Source: Streptomyces sp. NBC_01460 (GTDB taxonomy: Bacteria > Actinomycetota > Actinomycetes > Streptomycetales > Streptomycetaceae). From it: a stretch of DNA of 64,000 nt. The stretch covers positions 7,874,001-7,938,000 of the forward strand of contig NZ_CP109473.1 of assembly GCF_036227405.1 (NCBI RefSeq), read 5' to 3'. The notes beneath the pieces are model-generated. The model made no database searches. It had not been told where the DNA came from and was given only the letters and a program-made list of their open reading frames with translations. Positions 17,415 to 26,969 of the stretch are shown in pieces; the stretch's first letter is position 1, and every line of letters begins with the position of its first letter. The position numbers and the translations under genes are program-made.

Positions 17415-18887
17415 TCAGCCCAGGTTCCAGATCTGGTTCGTGCCGCCTGTGGCGGCCCACTGCTGGAGCGCCGTGCCGGGCGTGGCGGACTCCTTGGGCA
17501 CGTCGACCACCCATCCACTGCTGAGGTTGACCAGGGTGTAGGAGGCGTTCGAGGAGGAGGCGTACGCGCCTGCGGCTTGCAGCACCCACTGTTGGTTGGT
17601 GCCGTTGTTGCAGGTCCACACGTCCAGGCGGGCACCTTGAGCCGCTGACCGCCCGGGGACTTCCAAGCACTTGCCGCTGTCGGCACCGACCAGGTTGTAG
17701 ACGTTCCCGCGGACCTGGTGGAGCGTCCATCGCTGGTTGGCGCCCCCGGTGGCCGGCCACTGGATGACACCCGTTCCGTCGGTTCCGTCGGCGCCGCTGA
17801 CGTCCATCAGAAGGCCGCTTGCCGCGCTGGTGAGGCGGCGGGTCCCGTCGGACGGGTCGGAGGTCCCCGTCCAGGTCCCGGCGCCCACATCGAGAGTCCA
17901 GGAGTTCTGCCAGCCGACCGCCACCGTGGTCCCGCTGATGGTCAGGGGCAGCCAGATCATGGGGGACGAGCCGAGGTCCTTGGTGTTCCAGCGGTCACCC
18001 GCGTAGATGTACGTGGTGGCCGAAGTGCCCTGTACCGGGATGATGTTGGCTGTCTGCGAGTCGTACGTCCTGCTGCCCGGGGGCGCGAAGGTACGGAACG
18101 AGGACCAGGGCCCTGAGAGCGAGGTGGCGGTCGCGTAGACGTTGTCGTTGGTCCGCCAGCCCGTCAGGTTCGAGGCGAGCAGGTAGTAGCGACCGCCGGT
18201 CTTGACCATCGCGGGCGATTCGACGTCGGAGAAGACCTTGACGGTGCTCTCGACGGAGAGGTAGTCGCTGGAGAGCCGCTCGATGCGCAGGCCGGTGTCG
18301 GGGTCCCGACGCATCAGGTACCCGGACCCGTCGGAGTCCTGGAACAGGCCGAGGTCCTTGCTCTGACGGCCCAGCGGCTGGGAACTGCCCCGGTAGTCGT
18401 AGGCGCCGCACGGCGTCCTGCTGGTGGCGACACCCGCCTTCGCCTCACCGTACGAGGGGTTGTCGATGTGCAGGTACATCACGTACGTCGAGGTGGACGC
18501 GTTGTGGATGACCTTGGGGCGCTCCACGATGCGGCCCGGGCCCAGGTCGCCGCCGGTCTGCCGTTTCAGAGCGGCCCCCTGATAGGACCAGTGGGACAGA
18601 TCGGTGGAGCGGTAGCAGTCGATGGACTGGAAGCTCGTGTCGGACGAGTCCCTGCCGATCTTGTTCTCTCCGAAGGCGTACCAGGTGGAACCGACCTTGA
18701 CGATGCCGAGGCCGTGCATTTGCAGGCCCCTGCCCGAGGTGTCGGTCCAGGACGTGCCGGGGGTGAACGTGCTGGTCGGGTCGGCGTGCGCGGGCGGTAC
18801 CGCCACGAGCACGGCGGCTGCGGTGGCGAGGAGGGTGAGGACGCCCGTGAAGAGGACTCGGGCGGATGTCAGGAGGCGTGCGCGCAT
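17415..18887 (-). CDS. Secreted GH43 galactanase-like glycosidase with CBM13
   Basis: A 490-residue secreted enzyme. Residues 1-36 are a Sec signal peptide ending AHA/DP. Residues 45-340 form a five-bladed GH43 propeller; IVERPKVIHN near 120-129, the MYLHID segment and VESPAMVK resemble subfamily 24, the exo-beta-1,3-galactanases that work on the main chain of arabinogalactan. Residues 345-490 are a ricin-type beta-trefoil (CBM13) with three Q-x-W-type repeats (NQRW, NQQW, NQIW). It lies at the end of a leftward row GH2-GH31-GH43, but a terminator-like hairpin (18988-19033) after the GH31 gene suggests its own promoter in 18888-18987. Subfamily assignment is by motif only. Confidence 0.85.
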   Translation of the reverse strand: MRARLLTSARVLFTGVLTLLATAAAVLVAVPPAHADPTSTFTPGTSWTDTSGRGLQMHGLGIVKVGSTWYAFGENKIGRDSSDTSFQSIDCYRSTDLSHWSYQGAALKRQTGGDLGPGRIVERPKVIHNASTSTYVMYLHIDNPSYGEAKAGVATSRTPCGAYDYRGSSQPLGRQSKDLGLFQDSDGSGYLMRRDPDTGLRIERLSSDYLSVESTVKVFSDVESPAMVKTGGRYYLLASNLTGWRTNDNVYATATSLSGPWSSFRTFAPPGSRTYDSQTANIIPVQGTSATTYIYAGDRWNTKDLGSSPMIWLPLTISGTTVAVGWQNSWTLDVGAGTWTGTSDPSDGTRRLTSAASGLLMDVSGADGTDGTGVIQWPATGGANQRWTLHQVRGNVYNLVGADSGKCLEVPGRSAAQGARLDVWTCNNGTNQQWVLQAAGAYASSSNASYTLVNLSSGWVVDVPKESATPGTALQQWAATGGTNQIWNLG

Positions 18888-18987
18888 GAGTACCTCATGG
18901 GGATTCCTGTGATGTCTGCCAGGACGGTAATGATCGTCTGCATGTGAGCGCCCCCCGGACGGGGCGAGGTTTCGGCCGGCCCGGTTA

Positions 18988-19033
18988 CCGCACCGTGGTC
19001 GAGCGTCTGAGGCGACAGTCGACTACGGTGCGG
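18988..19033. terminator. Hairpin after the GH31 gene
   Basis: CCGCACCGT (18988-18996) with ACGGTGCGG (19025-19033), and after one mismatch GTCGA with TCGAC, form a 14-position stem around a 16-base loop, beginning 11 bases after the GH31 stop codon on the minus strand. Confidence 0.65.
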
Positions 19034-19043
19034 GCGGTTCTCG

Positions 19044-22000
19044 CTAAAGCACGGTCAAGCTGTCGATGTTCGCGCCCTGCGACTGGGTGAGAGTCGCGCG
19101 AACGGTGACGTTCTCCCCTTGCGGAAGGTCCGCGGTGAGGGAGGCCGACGCCCAGGTGTCCCAGCCGCCGGTGGGTGGCATGGCGAGGGTGCCGCGCTTC
19201 GTTCCGTTGACGTCGATGGCCAAGGGGCGGTCCGTGCTGCCGCCGTTGGCGTAGCGGATGGTGAGCTGCTTCCTGCCGGCTGCCGGGACCGCGACCGTCC
19301 AGGCGAGGGTGGATCCCGCCGCGGAGCCTCCGGTGGAGTCGGCGTAGCCGGTGCCGGTATAGCCGGGGTGGACGGTGTCGATGACGTAGGCGCTGTCGAG
19401 CCGCGCGGTTTCGGCCTGATGGACAGTGCCGCCGCCGACCTGGGGGAAGGAGGCGCCGCTGGGTTCGATGGTGGCGGCGTTGCCGCTGCCCATGGATGCG
19501 GGTATCACCGGTGTGACGACACTGAGGACCTTCGCCCCCGCGTCCCATGCGCATCCGGTGCCCCTGTCACTCAGGAGGGCCGCCGCCTCGCTGGTGAAGG
19601 CGGGCAGGGTGGAACCACCGTTGACCCGCATTCCCACCGGACTTTCCCAGCCGTGGATGCGGACGACGTAGCGACGTCCGCCGGGTGCGCCGTCGTACGT
19701 TCCCTGCGGATGTGCGATGACGACGCGGGAGGAGGAGTCCGTGAAAGTGAGCCGGGTGACGCTCGTCTTCCTGGCGGTTCGGTACTCCTCGGTCACCCCG
19801 TCGTCCTCGACCAGCTCGAACACGCCGTCGGCCCCTGCGTAGACATCCACCTCGAGCTGCCGCTTGGTGAGGTAGGCGGTGCTCTGCGCGTACGGGTACT
19901 TGGGCAGGATCGCCCCGGCCTTGACGAAAAGCGGTGCTTCGCCGGTGCGGGTGGTGTAGGAGAGATCCGTGGTGTCGGACCCGGTGTGCTTGGCGTCCGT
20001 CCAGAAGTCGTACCAGCGGACTCCCGCGGGCAGCCAGACCTGTTGGACGGCCCCGCCGTCGGAGGTCAGGGGGGCGACGAGGAGGGAGGGGCCCCACAGG
20101 TACTGCAGGTCGCGGCTGTAGGCCCGGGTCCGGTCCTGGTAGTCGATCACCATGGCCCTCGCCATCGGCATACCGGTGGCGGAAGCCTGGTGGGCGAGCG
20201 TGTAGATGTACGGCATCAGGCTGTATCGCAGGTGACTGTACTTCGCGAACTCGGCCTGCGCTTGCGTACTTTGGTCGAGTGGCCAGCGCGACGCCTTCTT
20301 GCCGTGGTCCTTGACCGAGGCCGAGGTGTGAGGGCGCCAGATCGGGGAGAGGCTGGACCAGGCGACGGGCCAGTTCCGGTAGAAGGCGTCGGAGACCGTG
20401 CCGCCCTCGAAGCCGCCGCCGTCGATGTTGGCGAAGGGGAAGCCGCCGAGGCCGGCCGTCTGCATGCCCCGGATCTGGTTCCGCATCTCGTCGTAGGTCT
20501 GGCTGATGTCACCCGTCCAGTAGTGCCCGTAGCGCTGCTGGCCCGCGGTGGCACCGCGACTCCACGTCCAGGGGCGCTTGGCCGATCCGATGTGCCCGGC
20601 TCCCGAAGGATCCCAGCCTTCCTCGCCGACCCCTTTGTGCAGGTTCAGGAAGTAGGCGTTGCGGTCCTCGGCCCATGTGCGGCCGTCCGCCATGCGCGCC
20701 GTGTACGGGATTCCTCCGAGGTCGTCGGTCTCGTCGATCCACAGGGCGTCGCCGGGGAAACCGAGGGACGGGTCGAGAGCCTTGTCCCAGAAGACCTTCC
20801 ACACCCAGGCGCGGGCGTCGGGATTGCTCCAGTCGGGAACGGAATTGTTCTCCTTCACCTTCTGGAGGTCAGCTGCCGCAATGCTGTAACCAGGAGGTGG
20901 ACCGCCCTTCCACCCCGCCATCTCGTTGGTGTTGTTGCGGTTGTAGTCCAAGGTCACCGTGACGCCGTTCTCGGACGCCCACTTCTGGTAGCCGGCAGGG
21001 TCGGGCCAGCGCTCGTCGCTGAACTCGAACCATGAGCCGGACCAGGAGCCCGAGCCCTCGCGCCAGCGGTTGTCATTGACCTGGTGGTCGAAGGGGAACC
21101 CCGCCGCGCGGTGCAGGCCGACCTTCTCGCGCCACCAGGCCTGGTTGCTCTCGGAGGCGAAGCTCTTGTCGGACATGTGGAGGCCGAAGATGGAGAGCTG
21201 GGGCAGTCGCGGGCGGCCGGTGAGCTGGGTGTAACGGTCGAGGAGCTGCGCGAACCGGGGCCCGTTGACCAGGAAGTAGTCCAGCTGAGGACGTACGCCC
21301 GCGGCGTCGTGAGCGTCGGCGAAGAATGAGTAGCCGTTGGTCCCGCCGAAGCTGAAGGTCGTGTCGAACGTGGTGTTGAAGAAGACGCCGTACCCCTTGC
21401 TGGAGAGGTAGAACGGCACGATCGCGGGCGCCTGATTGTTGGGGTTGTCGGCCGCAGCCGCCGCGTCGGCGTAGTTGTGGGAGACCGTGTCGCCGGTGCG
21501 GTCGAGCCGTGGTGTGCGGCCGAGTACACCATGTCCCGCCTTGAGGAAGCGCTCCTCGGCGGGTGGCGGGACGAACGCACCGGTGGTGACGGAGTGGTTC
21601 GTGCCGCTCCAGGTGATGCTGCGTGTGGAGTCCTCCTTCGCCAGCAGGGCTCCGGTGTCCCGCGCGTAGAACTCCAGACGCAGCGGCTTCTTCTGGAGAA
21701 CGATGCGCAGGCCGTTGCCCGCGGAGGTGTTGAACTCGAGGGTGTTCGTGTTGACTTTGACGGTCAGACTGCCGCCCAGAGACGTGTGGCTCTGAGGCTG
21801 GACCATCTCGTAGCGGGTGTCGGAGAAGAAGTCCTCTCCGGCGCGGGCCGCGCGCACCCTGACCATCTGGTCGCCGTAGGGGGTGAGTCGCAGTCGTTGA
21901 CCGGTCACGCTGGTGACCGTGATGTTGCGGCCCTCGGTGGTGTGTGAGGCGTAGTCGCCGAGTTGTTCCCGCTCGTCGGCGGCAGCGTAGGCGTGCTGCG

Positions 22001-22082
22001 GCAACGTGGTGACCGCGCCGGCGGCCAGCACCCCTGCGGCTGTCGAGAGCAGGGCCCGGCGCTTGATCTGATCGCGTTTCAT
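19044..22082 (-). CDS. Secreted GH31 alpha-glycosidase with C-terminal CBM35
   Basis: A 1012-residue exported enzyme. The N-terminus KRRALLSTAAG with a hydrophobic stretch and AYA/AAD looks like a Tat or Sec signal of about 34 residues. An N-terminal beta-sandwich (40-285) precedes the GH31 barrel; the nucleophile is Asp450 in DALWIDETDD and the acid/base Asp525 in HYWTGDISQTY, with RGATAGQQRYG just before. A proximal and distal beta domain follow, and residues 885-1012 form a CBM35/CBM6-like module (HQAETARL at its start). GH31 covers alpha-glucosidases, alpha-xylosidases and alpha-galactosidases; the neighbouring galactan enzymes favour a side-chain alpha-glycosidase. GGAG precedes ATG 22082. 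It follows the GH2 gene by 180 bases on the same strand. Confidence 0.88.
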   Translation of the reverse strand: MKRDQIKRRALLSTAAGVLAAGAVTTLPQHAYAAADEREQLGDYASHTTEGRNITVTSVTGQRLRLTPYGDQMVRVRAARAGEDFFSDTRYEMVQPQSHTSLGGSLTVKVNTNTLEFNTSAGNGLRIVLQKKPLRLEFYARDTGALLAKEDSTRSITWSGTNHSVTTGAFVPPPAEERFLKAGHGVLGRTPRLDRTGDTVSHNYADAAAAADNPNNQAPAIVPFYLSSKGYGVFFNTTFDTTFSFGGTNGYSFFADAHDAAGVRPQLDYFLVNGPRFAQLLDRYTQLTGRPRLPQLSIFGLHMSDKSFASESNQAWWREKVGLHRAAGFPFDHQVNDNRWREGSGSWSGSWFEFSDERWPDPAGYQKWASENGVTVTLDYNRNNTNEMAGWKGGPPPGYSIAAADLQKVKENNSVPDWSNPDARAWVWKVFWDKALDPSLGFPGDALWIDETDDLGGIPYTARMADGRTWAEDRNAYFLNLHKGVGEEGWDPSGAGHIGSAKRPWTWSRGATAGQQRYGHYWTGDISQTYDEMRNQIRGMQTAGLGGFPFANIDGGGFEGGTVSDAFYRNWPVAWSSLSPIWRPHTSASVKDHGKKASRWPLDQSTQAQAEFAKYSHLRYSLMPYIYTLAHQASATGMPMARAMVIDYQDRTRAYSRDLQYLWGPSLLVAPLTSDGGAVQQVWLPAGVRWYDFWTDAKHTGSDTTDLSYTTRTGEAPLFVKAGAILPKYPYAQSTAYLTKRQLEVDVYAGADGVFELVEDDGVTEEYRTARKTSVTRLTFTDSSSRVVIAHPQGTYDGAPGGRRYVVRIHGWESPVGMRVNGGSTLPAFTSEAAALLSDRGTGCAWDAGAKVLSVVTPVIPASMGSGNAATIEPSGASFPQVGGGTVHQAETARLDSAYVIDTVHPGYTGTGYADSTGGSAAGSTLAWTVAVPAAGRKQLTIRYANGGSTDRPLAIDVNGTKRGTLAMPPTGGWDTWASASLTADLPQGENVTVRATLTQSQGANIDSLTVL

Positions 22083-22262
22083 GGTGTCTCCAATGCGGGT
22101 GGCCGTCCGGGGCGGAGCAGTGTTCTTACACATGCGGTGCGCGGGTACATGGGGGAGTGCACAGCACCCGACGGGTAGGGCAGTCGCCGTCGGTGCGTCG
22201 TCACGTCTGCGGCGGCCGGGGCGGGCTCGCCGGGACGGCGCGCGCACGAAACCGTTGCCGGC

Positions 22263-24374
22263 TCAGTCCGTTGTTCCGGCGAGTGTCCAGGTGACGGTGT
22301 CGGTGCAGGTGGACCCGCCGATGGATGCTCTGACCGAGACGGTGTTGGACCCCGGGCGCAGGGTCACACCCGTCCACGTGAAGATGCGGTCCGTGCTGCT
22401 CCTGGTGCCCAGCGAGGAGCCGTTGAGGACGGCGGTGACCTGCGCGGCGTTGGAGTAGACCTTCAGCTCGGTCACGGGCTCGGTACGTGAGGTCCAGCGC
22501 CGGCTGGTGATGTGGAGCGTGGGCGTGGAGGCCCAGTTCGCCTTGTACCAGTAGAAGGCGTCCTTGCGGGTCGCCCGGTCGTGGGTGACCAGGCCCTTGT
22601 CGTTGATGCCGGGCCTGCCGCCCTCGTTCCGCCCGTCGGAGGCGAAGTCGAACATGTTCCACACGAACGTGCCCCAGACGAACGGCCGGGCGGCGAACTG
22701 CTTCCAGGAAGCCTCGTGGAGCAGCGCCTGGTACTCCTCCGGGTGGAACGAGCCGCCCGCGCTGGGCGCCGACGGGTTGAGGGCGTGCTGGGCGGGGTTC
22801 GCTCCGGCGCCGTACTCGGAGACCGCGAAGGTGCGATCGGGATCGGCCTTGTGCAGACTGTCGGCCCAGCCGCCCAGGTCGTTGTAGGAACCCCCGTACC
22901 AGCCGAAGTACTTGTTGTACGCGACGGTGTCCGCGTGGCCGGCCACCTTGGCGTTGTTGCCGAGGTTGTTCGCGTAGGTGCTGATGCGGTCCGGGTCCTC
23001 GCTCCTGACGAGCTCGGCGAGCTCCGCCAGCAGTGTGTTGGTGGGAGTGTCGTCGGAGCGTTGCTCGTTGCCGATGCCCCAGAAGACGATCGAGGGGTGG
23101 TTGTAGTTCTGCCGGATCAGTTCGCGCAGCTGGTCGCGCGTGGTCGTGGTGAAGGCCGCGGAGCTGGTGATGTGATTGACCAGGGGAATCTCCGCCCACA
23201 CGACCACGCCGGCCTCGTCCGTGAGGTGGTAGTTCTTCTGGTCGTGCTGGTAATGCGCCATCCGCACCGCGGTGGCACCGAGTTCCTTGATGAGTGTGAA
23301 GTCCTGTGCGTGGTCGGCGTCGTCGACGGCCCAGCCGTCCTGGGCGCGGTCCTGGTGAATGTTGACGCCGTGCAGGCTCAGATGCTTGCCGTTGAGCGAG
23401 AATCCGTTGTTCGCGTCAAGGCTGAAGTGGCGCAGGCCCAGCGGCTCGGTGACCACGTCCCTGACTGTTCCGTCGGCCGCGTCCCGGACCTCGATGTGGG
23501 CGCTGTACTGATAGGGGTCGGCCAGACCGTTCCACAGACGCGGTGTGGCGATGGTCAGTGTCTGTAGGACGTCAAGGCCGCTGCCGGCCCTGACCGTCTG
23601 CGTGGCGCTGCTTCTGTCCGCCACGATCGCGCCGTCGGTGTCGGTGACGATGGCTCGCACCACCACGGAGCGACTGGTGCTGTTGTTGTTGAAGATCTTC
23701 GCTGTGACGTCGACCGTCGCTGAGGCGGTGGTGACGCTCCGCTGACGCAGATAGACGCCAGGGCCGGCGTAGTCCAGCATCCGCACCGCGAGTCTGTCGA
23801 TCGCGTAGAGGCTGACGTTGCGGTAGATGCCGCCCTGGAACGTGTAGTCCGCGTCCAGCGGGGCGATGTCGGGGTCGGGGGCGTTCGTCACCCTGACCGC
23901 GATCACGTTGTCCTTGCCCGGAGTGAGCGCCTCTGTGGCGCCGAACCGGAAGCGCGCGTACCCGCCTCGGTGCCGGCCGAGGTGGACTCCGTCGACCCAG
24001 ACGTCAGCCACCTGGTTGGCCCCGGCGAACTGGAGGAAGAGCATTCTGCCCGATAGGTCTGCCGGCACGGTGACGTGCTTGCGGTACCAGCCGATACCTC
24101 GGTAGTAGTTGTTGCCGCCGTCCGCGCCGTCCGAGGCGTTCCAGGTGTGCGGCACGCCGGTCGCGCTCCATGCCGCGTCGTCGAAGCCGACGGCCTGGGC
24201 ACCCGCGGCGTCGCCTTTGTGGAACCGCCAGCCGGAGTTGAGGCTCAGCCGGGTACGTAAGGCGGGTGGGTCGTAGGTCTGGGCGGCTGCAGCTGGGCCG
24301 CCGCCGGCGAAGGCGGCGACGACGCCTCCTGCCATGGCGCCCAGAACCTGCCGCCTGCTGGAAAGTTCCTTCAT
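22263..24374 (-). CDS. Exported GH2 beta-galactosidase-like glycosidase
   Basis: A 703-residue GH2 enzyme with a Tat-type signal (SSRRQVLGAMAGG, cleavage after about residue 31). It has the GH2 order: sugar-binding jelly roll (about 40-195), immunoglobulin-like domain (200-315), and catalytic barrel (317-620). The acid/base is Glu437 in WGIGNEQ and the nucleophile Glu520 in FAVSEYGAG. A short C-terminal beta domain with NGSSLGTR follows. It should release beta-linked galactose (or a related sugar) from oligosaccharides outside the cell. The ATG is preceded by GGGAAGG. It is the first gene of the leftward GH2-GH31 pair and is divergent from the GH27 gene at 25120. Confidence 0.9.
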   Translation of the reverse strand: MKELSSRRQVLGAMAGGVVAAFAGGGPAAAAQTYDPPALRTRLSLNSGWRFHKGDAAGAQAVGFDDAAWSATGVPHTWNASDGADGGNNYYRGIGWYRKHVTVPADLSGRMLFLQFAGANQVADVWVDGVHLGRHRGGYARFRFGATEALTPGKDNVIAVRVTNAPDPDIAPLDADYTFQGGIYRNVSLYAIDRLAVRMLDYAGPGVYLRQRSVTTASATVDVTAKIFNNNSTSRSVVVRAIVTDTDGAIVADRSSATQTVRAGSGLDVLQTLTIATPRLWNGLADPYQYSAHIEVRDAADGTVRDVVTEPLGLRHFSLDANNGFSLNGKHLSLHGVNIHQDRAQDGWAVDDADHAQDFTLIKELGATAVRMAHYQHDQKNYHLTDEAGVVVWAEIPLVNHITSSAAFTTTTRDQLRELIRQNYNHPSIVFWGIGNEQRSDDTPTNTLLAELAELVRSEDPDRISTYANNLGNNAKVAGHADTVAYNKYFGWYGGSYNDLGGWADSLHKADPDRTFAVSEYGAGANPAQHALNPSAPSAGGSFHPEEYQALLHEASWKQFAARPFVWGTFVWNMFDFASDGRNEGGRPGINDKGLVTHDRATRKDAFYWYKANWASTPTLHITSRRWTSRTEPVTELKVYSNAAQVTAVLNGSSLGTRSSTDRIFTWTGVTLRPGSNTVSVRASIGGSTCTDTVTWTLAGTTD

Positions 24375-24459
24375 GGCGTGCCTTCCCTGGAGGTGTGGGG
24401 GATGCCCTCCCGGCCACTGTTCGCCTTCCGTGCGGCATCCGGGGCGTGGGTGGTTATGT

Positions 24460-24482
24460 ATGTGAACGAAGATCTCTCACAT
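24460..24482. promoter_or_regulatory. Inverted repeat upstream of the GH2 gene
   Basis: ATGTGA (24460-24465) and TCACAT (24477-24482) are exact arms around an 11-base spacer with an AGATCT centre, 86 bases before the GH2 start. It could be the operator that makes the glycosidase genes substrate-dependent. No matching regulator gene is adjacent. Confidence 0.45.
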
Positions 24483-24727
24483 GAACCCTGACAAGCGGCG
24501 AGGCTAGGCCTGGTGAGAGTGCAGGGTCAACCCTGCTGCAGAGGGTGCGAGTTCGAACTTTGGGCGCAGGCTGTGTTCAGGTGAGTGAACGGTGGGCGTG
24601 GGGGAACCGTTTGTGGTGTCGCTGCAGTCGGCGGGCGGGGTGCCGACGGGAGGGGGCGGGGTCAACGGTTCGGCCTGCAGCTTAGAGCTCAGCTGGCGTG
24701 TTGTGAACTGTTTGGTTGTCTTGAGGC

Positions 24728-24759
24728 TTGACGAAAAAAGAGACGAGACAGCACACTGT
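24728..24759 (+). promoter_or_regulatory. Candidate promoter shared in form with the GH97 gene
   Basis: TTGACG (24728-24733), 18 nt, then CACACTGT (24752-24759). The same two blocks at the same spacing stand before the GH97 gene on the other strand (30096 down to 30065). CACACT is a poor -10 by itself, so the conserved block may be a regulator-dependent -10 or an operator. Confidence 0.5.
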
Positions 24760-25119
24760 CCACCATCGTCCTCGCTGGGTGAGGTCAGCTCGTCGCGCCG
24801 GATGAGCACGACCAGCGCGCGATCAACTCCACCGTGTTCCGGCTCCGTTGCTGCATATGAGTCCCGGTCGGAACACGAACTCCTCTCTGCGGGTCTGCCC
24901 GGCCGTTCGCCACCCCAGGTGTGTATCGGCATGTGCCCAGACGCTGTGCGATGGGGTCACACCGCCTGCCTGCCGCTGACGGTCCGCCCGTGCATGCCCA
25001 GGTGGACCTGGAGCCGTGCGAGGGCCATGTCGGCCTTCTGCGAGGACGAGAGCTCCTCCCGTGATTCCTGCGCGCTGTCCCTGCAGTCACGCGCTCCTAC
25101 GAACGGAAGATGAGGACCG

Positions 25120-26910
25120 ATGAAATCTCGATGGATGGTGCTGGCGCTCGCCGCCACGACAGGCGCGGGTCTGGCGATGCCGCAGGCGGTGGCGTCACCG
25201 ACGCCCGTGGCCCCCGCCGTTTCGGCTGAGGCGCCGGCGGGGGTCGTAGCGCCTCTGCTGGACAACGGCATCGCGGTCGACGCGCCGTTGATGGGCTGGA
25301 GCGGCTGGGGGTTCCTCCAGCGGGACCCCACAGCAGGGAAGTTCAAGGCGCAGGTGGACGCCCTCGTGTCGAGCGGGCTGAAGGACCTCGGCTACGACTA
25401 CGCCAACATGGACGACTTCTGGTACAAGTGCCCGGGCAGTCAGGGCCCTGACGTGGACTCCGACGGCCGCTGGGTGACGGACGAATCACTGTTTCCGGGG
25501 AGCGGCTCCAAGGACGGCATGCACGTCCTCGGGGACTACGTGCACGGCAAGGGCCTGAAGTACGGCCTGTACGTGACGCCGGGCATCTCCGCCCAGGCGG
25601 TGGCGAAGAAGACGAAGATCAAGGGCACGTCGTACACCGCGGACCAGATCGCCATGACGAGCAGTGCGAGCAACTTCAACTGCAAGGGCATGCGGAACAT
25701 CGACTTCAGCAAGCCCGGAGCGCAGGAGTTCATCGACTCCTGGGCCCAGCAGTTCGCCGACTGGGGCGTGGACTACCTGAAGCTGGACGGGGTCGGCCCC
25801 TCGAAGACGGACGACGTCAGGGCCTGGTCCAAGGCCTTGGAGAAGACAGGCCGGCCGATCGCTCTGAACCTGTCCGCCAGTCTGTCCGCCTCCTCCACCT
25901 GGTCGGACCTGTCGAACTCCTGGCGGATCGACGGTGACATCGGGGCCAGCCCGAAGGGCTACAGCTTCCCGCTCACCAACTGGGAGAAGGTCTTCGAGCG
26001 GTTCGACGACGCGGCCACGTACCAGCCGTACGCCAGGAAGGGAGGCTGGAACGACCTGGACTCCTTTGGCGTCGGCAACGGTGACGACGACGGCATCACC
26101 CCGCCCCAGCGGCAGACGAACATGGCACTGTGGGCGCTGGCCAGCTCCCAGTACATGCTGGGTGCCGACCTGACGGATCTCGACCCGGCCGACAAGGCAC
26201 TGCTGGCCAACAAGAGGCTTATCGCGATCGACCAGGACGGCATTCCCGCCGCTCGGGTGATCAAGGACGGCAACCAGCAGGTCTTCGCCAAGCGTGAGAA
26301 GAACGGCACCTGGTACATCGGTGTGTTCAACACGGACACCACCTCCAGCCACACCTTCAGCCTCCCGTTGGCCAAGCTCGGGATCAGCGGCTCGGCGAAG
26401 ATCACCGACATGATCAACAACGACAAGCCGCTGGGCACCGTCAGCACCTACACCACCAGCGTGGCCCCCGGCGGGGTCGCCCTCATCTCGGCGGTGGCCG
26501 CCTCCGGGACGGGCGGCACCGGCGCACTGGTCAGCGCCCAGACCGGCAAGTGCATCGACATCGACGGCAACGTCTACCTCCCCGGCACCAAGACGCAGAT
26601 CTGGGACTGCAACGACGGCCTGAACCAGCTGATCACGCCGACCTCCAGTGGTGAGCTGCGCACCATGGGCGCAACGGAATGCCTCGACGTCTTCGGGAAC
26701 GGGACCACTCCCGGAACCAGGGTCTCGCAGTGGAACTGCCACGGCGGCACGTCGCAGAAGTGGACGGTGAAGAGCGACGGCACCATCGTCGCCCAGAGGT
26801 CCGGCCTGTGCCTGGACGTGAAGGGCGGAAAGACCGCGAACGGTACCGAGCTTCAGCTCTGGACCTGCAACGGCACCGACGGCCAGAAGTGGTCGTGGGA
26901 CGGCCGCTGA
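25120..26910 (+). CDS. Secreted GH27 glycosidase with CBM13
   Basis: A 596-residue enzyme with a Sec signal (cleavage near residue 25, AVA/SP). The GH27 barrel spans about 50-365: MGWSGWGF, the ANMDDFWYK loop, nucleophile Asp223 in DYLKLDG and acid/base Asp273 in DGDIGAS. An all-beta domain follows, and residues 465-596 are a ricin-type CBM13 with CIDID, CLDVF and CLDVKGG repeats. GH27 enzymes are alpha-galactosidases or, in streptomycetes, beta-L-arabinopyranosidases. The DDCW loop of classic alpha-galactosidases is DDFW here, unlike the second GH27 at 39550, so a different sugar is possible. GAGGA precedes ATG 25120. A strong terminator follows at 26938. Confidence 0.9.
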   Translation: MKSRWMVLALAATTGAGLAMPQAVASPTPVAPAVSAEAPAGVVAPLLDNGIAVDAPLMGWSGWGFLQRDPTAGKFKAQVDALVSSGLKDLGYDYANMDDFWYKCPGSQGPDVDSDGRWVTDESLFPGSGSKDGMHVLGDYVHGKGLKYGLYVTPGISAQAVAKKTKIKGTSYTADQIAMTSSASNFNCKGMRNIDFSKPGAQEFIDSWAQQFADWGVDYLKLDGVGPSKTDDVRAWSKALEKTGRPIALNLSASLSASSTWSDLSNSWRIDGDIGASPKGYSFPLTNWEKVFERFDDAATYQPYARKGGWNDLDSFGVGNGDDDGITPPQRQTNMALWALASSQYMLGADLTDLDPADKALLANKRLIAIDQDGIPAARVIKDGNQQVFAKREKNGTWYIGVFNTDTTSSHTFSLPLAKLGISGSAKITDMINNDKPLGTVSTYTTSVAPGGVALISAVAASGTGGTGALVSAQTGKCIDIDGNVYLPGTKTQIWDCNDGLNQLITPTSSGELRTMGATECLDVFGNGTTPGTRVSQWNCHGGTSQKWTVKSDGTIVAQRSGLCLDVKGGKTANGTELQLWTCNGTDGQKWSWDGR

Positions 26911-26937
26911 ACCAGGCCCCCGATCGATAGGACAACA

Positions 26938-26969
26938 GTGCCCCGGTCGCCCTCCAGCGACCGGGGCAC
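26938..26969. terminator. Perfect 13-bp terminator hairpin
   Basis: GTGCCCCGGTCGC (26938-26950) and GCGACCGGGGCAC (26957-26969) pair exactly around the 6-base loop CCTCCA, 27 bases after the GH27 stop codon. Confidence 0.9.

Larger units (their letters stand above)
24375..25119. other. Divergent regulatory region between GH2 and GH27 genes
   Basis: 745 bases without a supportable gene. Open frames exist on both strands but have no ribosome site, no recognisable protein pattern and irregular composition. The region holds the inverted repeat 24460-24482 close to the GH2 gene and the candidate promoter 24728-24759 toward GH27, leaving an unusually long leader of about 350 bases before the GH27 start, in which I see no defined RNA structure. 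Confidence 0.5.

Noticed and set aside
24504-25113. Open frames of up to 170 codons on both strands in the GH2/GH27 divergent region
   Set aside because: They overlap each other, have no ribosome sites and contain no recognisable motif; the area is better explained as regulatory DNA.
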